Shown: piece after piece, positions 1 to 4,367 of the stretch
Position numbering within the stretch: position 1 is the stretch's first letter
Layout: each line of letters begins with the position of its first letter
NCBI GenBank assembly: GCA_947097615.1
Contig: CAMURX010000130.1
Location: forward strand, 1 to 5,017
Source: an uncultured Neisseria sp.
Lineage (GTDB): Bacteria; Pseudomonadota; Gammaproteobacteria; Burkholderiales; Neisseriaceae
Direction of reading: 5' to 3'
Length of the DNA: 5,017 bases
Translations under genes and position numbers: made by a program
Notes under the pieces: model-generated
Database searches by the model: none
Seen by the model: only the letters and a program-made list of their open reading frames with translations
Told to the model about the DNA's origin: nothing

Positions 1-46
1 GTCTGAAAAGGCCGTCTGAAAAGGCCGTCTGAAAAGGCCGTCTGAA
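1..46 (+). repeat. Tandem DUS array, 13-bp period
   Basis: Three intact uptake sequences (GCCGTCTGAA) start at 11, 24 and 37, and a truncated copy (GTCTGAA) occupies 1-7. The unit is GGCCGTCTGAAAA, so each copy carries the AG-DUS form AGGCCGTCTGAA. All copies point the same way, and the last one forms the left arm of the adjacent hairpin. The array is cut by the window edge, so its true length is unknown. DUS are the motif recognised by the type IV pilus protein ComP during neisserial natural transformation. Tandem arrays of this regularity are much less usual than single or paired inverted copies. Confidence 0.95.
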
Positions 47-78
47 AAACCTGCTTCGCAGGTTTTTCAGACGGCCTT
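34..78 (-). terminator. DUS hairpin terminator of the MFS gene
   Basis: A perfect 21-bp inverted repeat (34-54 and 58-78) encloses a 3-base loop (TTC on the plus strand, GAA in the minus-strand transcript). Each arm contains a whole DUS (37-46 forward, 66-75 inverted). The stem overlaps the stop codon of the MFS gene at 67-69. Paired inverted DUS just after genes are well known as factor-independent-type terminators in Neisseria. The U-rich tail after the stem is short here (TTTTC leading into the array), so termination strength is inferred. The perfect stem and the position are directly visible. Confidence 0.85.
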
Positions 79-1299
79 GTTTTTGCCCATGCGGTACATC
101 ATGCCGCCTGCGGGCAGGGCGAGCAGTACGGCGGCAAGGAAGACGCTGCCGTAGCCCCAATGCTGCGCCAGGCGCAGGGCGGCGAAACCGGCGGCGTAGC
201 TGCCGGTGAGGATGACGGAAAATTGCAGGCTGCTGTCGAGGGCGGCGGTTTGGCGGTCGGATTTTTCCATCATCAGGGCGAGCAATACGGGTATCAGCAG
301 GGTGTAGCTGAGGCTGAGGGCAACCATCAGCGCAGGCGTAAGCCATGCGTTCGGACGGAGGTATTCGGCGGCGGCAAGGGCGCACAACAGCGGCAGTTGG
401 ACGGCAAACAGCGGCAGTATCAGGCTTTGCGGCGCACGGCGGGCGAGGCGGCCTGCCAGCGGGGTAACAATCAGGCAGGCAACAGGGATGGCGACAGCAA
501 GGATGTTGCCGGTTTGCACGGGCGTGTAGCCCGCGTCGGCGAGCTTGGGTACGAACACGGCGGCGCAAAAGGCGTAGGGCAGGGTGGCGCAAAAGAGCAG
601 GGCAAACCAGCGCAGGCCGGTGTGCGGCTGTTGCCAAAAGCCCAGCAGCCGCGCGGCAAGCTGCGCCACGCCGCCGCCCGTCGCGCGGCTTTCGGGCTCG
701 CGGTAAACGCAAAGCAGGGCGAGCAGCAGCAGGGTGAAGGCCAGCATAAAGCCGCAGGCCGTCTGAAAGCCGTGTTGGCGGTAAATCCACAACACCAGCG
801 CGCCGCCTATCATTTTGCCGCCGCGTGCCGCCATGGTTTGCACCACGCCGCCGAAGCCGAGTTCGCGCTTGGGTAGAACAATGCAGCTTAGGCCGAGCAT
901 GGCGCAGCCGTAGAGCGTGCCCGATACGCTCAAAACCAAACACAAAGCCAGCAGCAGCGGAAAATGCGGGCTCACGTCGGCAAACGCCATCACGGCGAAT
1001 GCGGCGGCCAGCGCCAGCGTCGCGCCCGTCAGCCACGGACGGAAGCGCCCGCGCGGGCTTGTCGGGCAGCCGTCCATCAGTGCGGCAAACAGCACTTTAA
1101 ACGCTTCGATGCCGCCGATAAGCTGCACCCAGCTCAACTGTTTCAGGCTGTAGCCGCCGTGTTTGAGCACGGTCATCAGGGCGACGAGGTAAAAGCCGAC
1201 GAGGGTGAATTTGTAGGTGCTGCCGAGCGACAGCAGCAGCCAGTCGCTGCGGCGCGGGGCGGGGATGGCGGAGTCGGACATTTCAGACGGCATCGGCAT
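67..1299 (-). CDS. MFS permease, RhtX/FptX/AmpG-like, probable siderophore importer
   Basis: This is a 410-residue inner-membrane protein with about twelve hydrophobic segments, beginning near residues 20-45, 54-75, 90-108, 112-142, 150-173 and 181-198. A cytoplasmic loop follows around 200-228, then the second half at about 229-405. EAFKVLFAALMD (65-76) resembles the KFLWAPLVD motif of AmpG-like permeases, and the R..TAALDSSLQ stretch (349-359) resembles the conserved motif of RhtX/FptX siderophore permeases. These are recollections, not search results. The start at 1299 is preceded by AAAGGA at a 7-base spacing. In-frame ATGs at 1293 and 1281 are alternatives. An open frame runs upstream to 1617, but that part overlaps the next gene, is Arg/Pro-rich and is rejected. 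The last codons (Ala-Val-stop) come from a DUS. Its position downstream of a TonB receptor supports uptake of a ferric siderophore. A peptide, sugar or efflux role cannot be excluded. Confidence 0.85.
   Translation of the reverse strand: MPMPSEMSDSAIPAPRRSDWLLLSLGSTYKFTLVGFYLVALMTVLKHGGYSLKQLSWVQLIGGIEAFKVLFAALMDGCPTSPRGRFRPWLTGATLALAAAFAVMAFADVSPHFPLLLALCLVLSVSGTLYGCAMLGLSCIVLPKRELGFGGVVQTMAARGGKMIGGALVLWIYRQHGFQTACGFMLAFTLLLLALLCVYREPESRATGGGVAQLAARLLGFWQQPHTGLRWFALLFCATLPYAFCAAVFVPKLADAGYTPVQTGNILAVAIPVACLIVTPLAGRLARRAPQSLILPLFAVQLPLLCALAAAEYLRPNAWLTPALMVALSLSYTLLIPVLLALMMEKSDRQTAALDSSLQFSVILTGSYAAGFAALRLAQHWGYGSVFLAAVLLALPAGGMMYRMGKNKAV
758..767 (+). repeat. Intragenic DUS (AG form) in MFS gene
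   Basis: An exact GCCGTCTGAA preceded by AG lies within the permease coding region. On the coding strand it supplies the codons for Phe-Gln-Thr-Ala (residues 178-181), between the fifth and sixth predicted membrane segments. Most DUS are intergenic, so this copy is tolerated in a loop. Confidence 0.95.
1282..1293 (-). repeat. AT-DUS forming the N-terminus of the MFS gene
   Basis: The minus strand reads the full 12-base ATGCCGTCTGAA, the AT-DUS dialect of N. meningitidis and N. gonorrhoeae. Here it encodes Met-Pro-Ser-Glu, residues 3-6 of the permease. Its ATG (1293-1291) is itself a possible start codon. The AAAGGA element lies 7 bases before the ATG at 1299 and 13 bases before this one, so 1299 is preferred. 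Confidence 0.9.
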
Positions 1300-1306
1300 G
1301 GCGGTT

Positions 1307-1312
1307 TCCTTT
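1307..1312 (-). promoter_or_regulatory. Ribosome binding site of MFS gene
   Basis: The minus strand reads AAAGGA followed by 7 bases and then ATG at 1299. This decides the start among three closely spaced in-frame ATGs. The stretch AAAGGAAAC-CGCC-ATG is nearly the same as that in front of the 138-residue gene at 1827-1841, differing by a 2-base insertion. Confidence 0.7.
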
Positions 1313-1374
1313 GTGGGCTGTCGGCAATCGGTTTGGCGGACGTTTCGGAGAGTTTGAACAGGCTCTGCGCCATC

Positions 1375-1425
1375 CGCAAAGGCCGTCTGAAAACCCTGTG
1401 GCGGAGTTTTCAGACGGCCTTTGCG
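1375..1425 (-). terminator. DUS hairpin after the 138-residue gene
   Basis: A perfect 20-bp inverted repeat (1375-1394 and 1406-1425) encloses an 11-base loop. Each arm includes a full DUS (1382-1391 forward, 1409-1418 inverted). It overlaps the stop codon of the upstream gene at 1410-1412 and lies 75 bases before the MFS start. I see no promoter between the two genes, so the hairpin may attenuate rather than end transcription into the permease gene, or stabilise an upstream message. No U-rich tail follows the stem on the minus strand. Confidence 0.75.
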
Positions 1426-1826
1426 TGTTGTTTCAATGCCGCTTCGGCGGCGGCCAGTGCGGCGGCTTCGGTGGCTTCGACGATGTAGTTCACGCCGAGG
1501 GAGACGGCGAGTTTGGCCGACTGTTCGCGCATCAGGGCAAGCTGCGGCGGGTCGGGCTCGATTAGCAGCATGGCGGCGCAACAGGCTTCGAGCTGCGCTT
1601 GGCGGGCTTTTATCCACGCCAGATAGGTTTTGCGGTCGGCAATGCGCTGTTCGTCGCTTTTTTGCAGGCGCATGGGGGCGCAGACGGTGGCAAACGGGCT
1701 GTGTGCGTGGGCGGCCAACAGGGTTTCAAACTCGGCGAGCCAGTCGGCGAAGTCCTGCACGGGGGTCAGGTCGGTGAAGTAAACCGTGCCTTCGGGCAGG
1801 GTTTTGATTGGGGTGAAAAAGGGCAT
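1410..1826 (-). CDS. Uncharacterised 138-residue protein between receptor and permease
   Basis: I do not recognise this family. The protein has no signal peptide and no membrane segment, so it should be cytosolic. Visible elements in order are: a beta-like strand TVYFTDL (14-20), an amphipathic helix VQDFADWLAEFETLLAAH (23-40), a strand FATVCAPM (45-52), a long charged helix (about 56-82) containing paired cysteines at 82-83, a hydrophobic strand MLLIEP (86-91), a helix, a strand VNYIVE (112-117) and an Ala-rich terminal helix. This alternation is loosely reminiscent of STAS/SpoIIAA-like alpha/beta proteins, which is only an impression. The ATG at 1826 has AAAGGA 9 bases upstream. The last two residues and the stop come from a DUS. 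It lies between a TonB receptor and an MFS permease on the same strand, so a role in handling the imported chelate or in regulation is possible but unproven. The fptABCX operon of Pseudomonas likewise contains poorly characterised genes between receptor and permease. Confidence 0.8.
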   Translation of the reverse strand: MPFFTPIKTLPEGTVYFTDLTPVQDFADWLAEFETLLAAHAHSPFATVCAPMRLQKSDEQRIADRKTYLAWIKARQAQLEACCAAMLLIEPDPPQLALMREQSAKLAVSLGVNYIVEATEAAALAAAEAALKQHAKAV

Positions 1827-1835
1827 GGCGGAGTT

Positions 1836-1841
1836 TCCTTT
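1836..1841 (-). promoter_or_regulatory. Ribosome binding site of the 138-residue gene
   Basis: The minus strand reads AAAGGA, 9 bases before the ATG at 1826. It supports this start and closely matches the leader of the MFS gene. Confidence 0.65.
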
Positions 1842-1852
1842 GCAGTTGGGGT

Positions 1853-1862
1853 TTCAGACGGC
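1853..1862 (-). repeat. Single DUS in the leader of the 138-residue gene
   Basis: An exact inverted DUS lies about 27 bases before the start codon at 1826, with no inverted partner close by. It is preceded by AG on the minus strand (AGGCCGTCTGAA). Confidence 0.95.
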
Positions 1863-1899
1863 CTTTTGCGGTTTGTACGGCGTTTGTGCGGGCGGGCAA

Positions 1900-1966
1900 G
1901 CAGTTTTGCAAACTGCCACCCCCACCCCGACCCTCCCCCGCGCTTTGGCCGCAGGGGAGGGAGTGA
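1900..1966. repeat. GC-rich palindromic intergenic element
   Basis: Two hairpins stand side by side. GCAGTTT (1900-1906) pairs with AAACTGC (1910-1916) around a 3-base loop. CCCTCCCC (1931-1938) pairs with GGGGAGGG (1954-1961), and the stem extends inward by three pairs (1940-1942 with 1950-1952) after one mismatch. The flanks are a C-rich run (1917-1935) and a G-rich run. The pattern resembles the short dispersed palindromes found between genes in many proteobacteria. I infer a repeat family, because only one copy is in the window. No open frame here is convincing. Confidence 0.55.
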
Positions 1967-1976
1967 GGCTGCTTTT

Positions 1977-2056
1977 GCAGGGTGTGCGGTACGCACGCGG
2001 TTGGCTTGGGTTGTGAGATTGGCAAACCGCATGCGTGGCAAAGCCGCACACCCTAC
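1977..2056. repeat. Imperfect ~80-bp palindrome, REP/MITE-like
   Basis: The outer arms AGGGTGTGCGG (1979-1989) and CCGCACACCCT (2044-2054) are perfectly complementary over 11 bp. Inner arms at 1991-2005 and 2022-2036 match at 13 of 15 positions. The centre is a 16-base loop (2006-2021), and 1 base and 7 bases separate the inner from the outer arms on the two sides. This nested palindrome without coding capacity looks like a REP-type or miniature non-autonomous element. No target-site duplication is obvious to me. It lies between the receptor terminator and the leader of the 138-residue gene, so it could affect read-through or message stability. Confidence 0.6.
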
Positions 2057-2063
2057 AGCGGGG

Positions 2064-2073
2064 TTCAGACGGC
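2064..2073 (-). repeat. DUS, third member of an alternating trio
   Basis: This exact inverted DUS can pair with the forward copy at 2088-2097. The complementarity extends to 12 bp (2064-2075 with 2086-2097) around a 10-base loop. This hairpin competes with the longer receptor terminator hairpin that uses the same middle copy. Confidence 0.9.
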
Positions 2074-2077
2074 CTTT

Positions 2078-2133
2078 GCGGTTTGAGGCCGTCTGAAAGG
2101 CTGCCGCGTTGTTTCAGACGGCCTCAAAACCGC
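2078..2133 (-). terminator. DUS hairpin terminator of the receptor gene
   Basis: A perfect 17-bp stem (2082-2098 with 2112-2128) surrounds a 13-base loop. After a single bulged A at 2129, four more pairs follow (2078-2081 with 2130-2133). Each arm contains a DUS (2088-2097 forward, 2113-2122 inverted). The base of the stem includes the receptor stop codon at 2124-2126 and part of its last Arg and Phe codons. Inverted DUS pairs in this position are classical neisserial terminators. The transcript lacks a long U tract after the stem, so efficiency is uncertain. Confidence 0.8.
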
Positions 2134-4178
2134 CATTCGACGCTGGCGCCGACGCTGCGGGGGCGTTGGTAGAGGGCGTCTTGGCGGTCGGCGGTGGAGA
2201 TGAATACGGGGCGGCGGCTGTTGAAGACGTTGTCGGCATACAGCGACACGCGGCCTTGTTTGAAGTTGTAGGCGGCATACAGATTGGTTTGGCTGTAGCT
2301 GCCGATTTTGCCGGTTTCGGCGTTGTCGGCGGCGGAGTAGTAGCCGCCGGAAAAGCGTATGTCGCCGCCGGCTTCAAAGCCGCTCGGGTGCAGGTATTTT
2401 GCGCCGAGATTGGCGGTGTATTTCGGTGCGCGGCCGAAGCGGTTGCCTTCGATGCCGCTATTGGGGTAGCGGCTGATTTTGCTGTGCAACAGGCCGACGG
2501 CGGCGGTGAGTTTGAGATGTTCGGCAGCCTGCCAGTCGGCGCCCAGCTCCGCGCCGTAGGTGCGGGCGGCTTCGGCGTTGCGGATAACGACGGAGTTGGT
2601 GCCGAGATAAAACGGCAGCTGCATGTCTTTATAGCGGCTGTGGAACAGGTTGCCGCTCAGCTGCAGGCGTTTGTCGGGGCTTTTCCAGCGGGTGTACCAC
2701 TCGAAGTTGTTCACATACTCGGGTTCGTAGGCGTAGGTAACGACGGGGCGGCCGAAGGTGATGCCTGCGCCGCCGGGGTTGTAGCCGCGCACGGCTTTGA
2801 CGCCGGTAATCCATTGCGCTGTCGGTTTGTAGGCGATGTCGATTTTGGGCAGGAATACGGTTTGGCCTTTGTCGAGATCAAGATGCAGCGCGCCGCTGCC
2901 GCCTTGGCGCTTGTGCGATTCTTTTTCGATGCGTCCGGCGAGGGTGATGTCCCATTGCGGATTCGGGCTGAGGGTGGCTTCGGCAAACAGGGCGGAAACG
3001 CGGTTGCTGTCGTCAAACGTGTTGCGGCCGCCGACGGCGCGGATGTCCACCCATTCGTCCTGGCTGCTGCGGAAGTAGTGCAGCCCGGCCAGACCTTTCA
3101 GACGGCCTGAGTCGGTGTGCCAGTGCAGCGTAGGCTCTATTTGGAATTCGCGCCCTTTCAGTTCGGCCGGCACGCCCTGCGGGCTGACGCTCATCGGCAG
3201 ATGCAGGCGCTCGTTTTGGTAGCGGCTGTACACCAGCTTGTTTTCCAGCCGCAGATTGGGCGCGGCCTGCCACGAGATGTCCCAGATGCCCGAGGTCGAT
3301 TCGGTAACAAATACGGGTTTTTCTTTGAGAAAACGGCGGCTGGCAGTATTGCCGAGGATTTCGTTTTGCGGCGCGCGCGAGCGGATGCGGTTGACGGTGA
3401 GGCGGCTGAACAGGTCGGGATGCTCGGCGGGGGCGTAGAGCAGTTTGAAGCGGATATTGGTGTTTTCCACGCGGCGCGGGTTGCCGGTGGGCTCGTAGGA
3501 AATAAAAGGCTCGTAACTTTCGCGCTGCTGGCGCTCGGCACTGAGGCGGAAAGACAGATTGTCTTTGACCAGCGGCCCGGAAATCACGGCGGCGGCGTTG
3601 CGGGTTTTCTGGTTGCCCAAGCCCAAACGCAGCGCGCCCTCCCATTCCGGCGTCGGGTCTTTCGAGCGCATCACCACCGCGCCCGCAATGGCGTGCTGGC
3701 CGCGCACATCGCTTTGCGCCCCGCGCAGGATTTCCACCTGCTGCATGTCCCACAGCGACTGCGTGCCGAAGGCGTATTCGTTGTAGGTGGCGGAGCGCCC
3801 GTCGATGGAGAGGTTCAGGCGCGGCCGCGTGCCGGCGAAAAAGGCCACCGCGCCCACCGCCGGCCCCGAGCCGTCCACGCCGCGCACTGTGGGCAGGTCG
3901 TTGCCGCTGCCCAAATCCACGGTGTTCACCGTCTGCTTGAGCAGGTCGGTGGCGGAAAGATTGTGGCCGCTGCGGTCGATGTCAGGCGTGGTGAAGACTT
4001 TGTGGCTGGTGCCGGTGGCAAAGCCGCTGCGTTTACTGCGCTCGCCGGTAACGACGACTTCTTCCAAGGCCGTGCTTTCTTCGGCTTTTTCGGGCGTTTG
4101 GTCGGTGTCGGCATAGGCGGGGCAGGCAAAAGCCAGCGCCAAAAGCAGCGGCAGGCGGCGGGGTTGGGACAGGCACAT
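2124..4178 (-). CDS. TonB-dependent outer-membrane receptor, probable ferric-siderophore receptor
   Basis: This is a complete receptor of 684 residues, a normal length for the family. It has a signal peptide at 1-23 (Arg-Arg, hydrophobic LLLALAFA, cleavage after AYA). The TonB box is EEVVVTGE at 39-46. The plug domain spans about 50-175 and includes TVRGVDGSGP (97-106), LNLSIDGR (121-128) and VEILRGAQSDVRGQHAIAGAVV (148-169), which corresponds to the usual RGPQ...G...GGA plug signature with Ala in place of Pro. The rest is a beta-barrel rich in aromatic alternating strands, ending in the outer-membrane signature Val-Glu-Trp-Arg-Phe. AAGGAG lies 6 bases before the ATG at 4178, a near-ideal ribosome binding site. 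The gene diverges from a TetR regulator and is followed on the same strand by a small unknown gene and an MFS permease. That context favours siderophore uptake over heme, zinc or transferrin. The substrate is not identifiable by eye. Confidence 0.92.
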   Translation of the reverse strand: MCLSQPRRLPLLLALAFACPAYADTDQTPEKAEESTALEEVVVTGERSKRSGFATGTSHKVFTTPDIDRSGHNLSATDLLKQTVNTVDLGSGNDLPTVRGVDGSGPAVGAVAFFAGTRPRLNLSIDGRSATYNEYAFGTQSLWDMQQVEILRGAQSDVRGQHAIAGAVVMRSKDPTPEWEGALRLGLGNQKTRNAAAVISGPLVKDNLSFRLSAERQQRESYEPFISYEPTGNPRRVENTNIRFKLLYAPAEHPDLFSRLTVNRIRSRAPQNEILGNTASRRFLKEKPVFVTESTSGIWDISWQAAPNLRLENKLVYSRYQNERLHLPMSVSPQGVPAELKGREFQIEPTLHWHTDSGRLKGLAGLHYFRSSQDEWVDIRAVGGRNTFDDSNRVSALFAEATLSPNPQWDITLAGRIEKESHKRQGGSGALHLDLDKGQTVFLPKIDIAYKPTAQWITGVKAVRGYNPGGAGITFGRPVVTYAYEPEYVNNFEWYTRWKSPDKRLQLSGNLFHSRYKDMQLPFYLGTNSVVIRNAEAARTYGAELGADWQAAEHLKLTAAVGLLHSKISRYPNSGIEGNRFGRAPKYTANLGAKYLHPSGFEAGGDIRFSGGYYSAADNAETGKIGSYSQTNLYAAYNFKQGRVSLYADNVFNSRRPVFISTADRQDALYQRPRSVGASVEWRF
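3097..3106 (-). repeat. Intragenic DUS (AG form) in receptor gene
   Basis: An exact DUS, AGGCCGTCTGAA on the minus strand, lies within the receptor and covers the Gly-Arg-Leu-Lys codons of a TDSGRLKG segment in the barrel, probably a turn or loop between strands. It is the only copy inside this 2-kb gene. Confidence 0.95.
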
Positions 4179-4184
4179 ATTGTT

Positions 4185-4190
4185 CTCCTT
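4185..4190 (-). promoter_or_regulatory. Ribosome binding site of the receptor gene
   Basis: The minus strand reads AAGGAG, six bases before the ATG at 4178. It is the strongest Shine-Dalgarno match in the window and fixes the receptor start. Confidence 0.8.
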
Positions 4191-4193
4191 GTT

Positions 4194-4203
4194 TTCAGAC
4201 GGC
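4194..4203 (-). repeat. DUS in the receptor leader
   Basis: An exact inverted DUS (AG form) lies immediately upstream of the receptor ribosome binding site. It is complementary over 12 bp to the DUS at 4314-4325, so the two bracket the AT-rich control region as an inverted repeat. If the receptor transcript starts near 4235, this copy is in its 5' untranslated region. Confidence 0.95.
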
Positions 4204-4218
4204 CTTTTTAGGCAGTTT

Positions 4219-4258
4219 AATTTACAGATTTACATTAAAATAACGATATTTGTAAATT
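4219..4258. promoter_or_regulatory. Candidate TetR operator half-sites
   Basis: AATTTACA (4219-4226) and TGTAAATT (4251-4258) form a perfect 8-bp inverted repeat 24 bases apart. A second TTTACA at 4229-4234 directly repeats the left half-site 8 bases along. The elements lie in the AT-rich divergent region and overlap the candidate receptor promoter. TetR-family proteins commonly bind inverted repeats in the region they share with a divergent target gene. The wide spacing is unusual for one dimer, so two dimers or a different binding protein are possible. AT-rich sequence can also generate such matches by chance. Confidence 0.4.
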
Positions 4259-4270
4259 TTAGTCAGTCAA
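4243..4270 (-). promoter_or_regulatory. Candidate promoter of the receptor gene
   Basis: On the minus strand, TTGACT (4270-4265, five of six consensus bases) is followed after 16 bases by TATCGT (4248-4243, four of six). The right half of the TTTACA/TGTAAA inverted repeat lies within the spacer, so a bound repressor would block polymerase. I see no strong Fur box (GATAATGATAATCATTATC consensus) overlapping it. Confidence 0.4.
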
Positions 4271-4303
4271 AAAGAAGAATGCAAGCCTTTATCAGGAATA
4301 GTT

Positions 4304-4333
4304 TTGAGGCATCAGGCCGTCTGAACATAAAAT
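4304..4333 (+). promoter_or_regulatory. Candidate promoter of the TetR gene
   Basis: TTGAGG (4304-4309, four of six) and TAAAAT (4328-4333, five of six) are separated by 18 bases. The whole DUS at 4316-4325 lies in this spacer. Transcription would begin near 4340, about 28 bases before the ATG at 4368. The assignment is by consensus matching only. Confidence 0.4.
4316..4325 (+). repeat. DUS upstream of the TetR gene
   Basis: An exact DUS in AG form (AGGCCGTCTGAA from 4314). It is the inverted partner of the copy at 4194-4203 and sits between the predicted -35 and -10 elements. Confidence 0.95.
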
Positions 4334-4367
4334 CCGCCGTAAAAATTTGCAGAGAAAGCCAAAAAAC

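Noticed and set aside
160..876. Plus-strand frame of 238 codons opposite the MFS gene
   Set aside because: The translation is Gln/Gly/Ala-rich with no recognisable domain and lies entirely antisense to a membrane protein with good helices.
1300..1617. N-terminal extension of the MFS frame up to 1617
   Set aside because: It overlaps the 138-residue gene and the DUS hairpin, is Arg/Pro-rich, and a good ribosome binding site precedes the internal ATG at 1299.
2109..4211. Long plus-strand open frames (2109-3110 and 3117-4211) opposite the receptor gene
   Set aside because: Their translations are low-complexity Ala/Gly/Val- and Arg-rich, have no motifs, and lie fully antisense to a clearly recognised TonB receptor. 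GC-rich codon bias creates such shadows.
4211..4265. A Fur box upstream of the receptor
   Set aside because: The AT-rich hexamers only weakly resemble the GATAATGATAATCATTATC consensus and no 19-base window matches well. Iron control is plausible but not supported by sequence here.
4347..4367. TTG start giving a TetR protein seven residues longer
   Set aside because: It has a rare start codon and no better ribosome binding site, and the ATG at 4368 gives the usual short N-terminus before helix 1.
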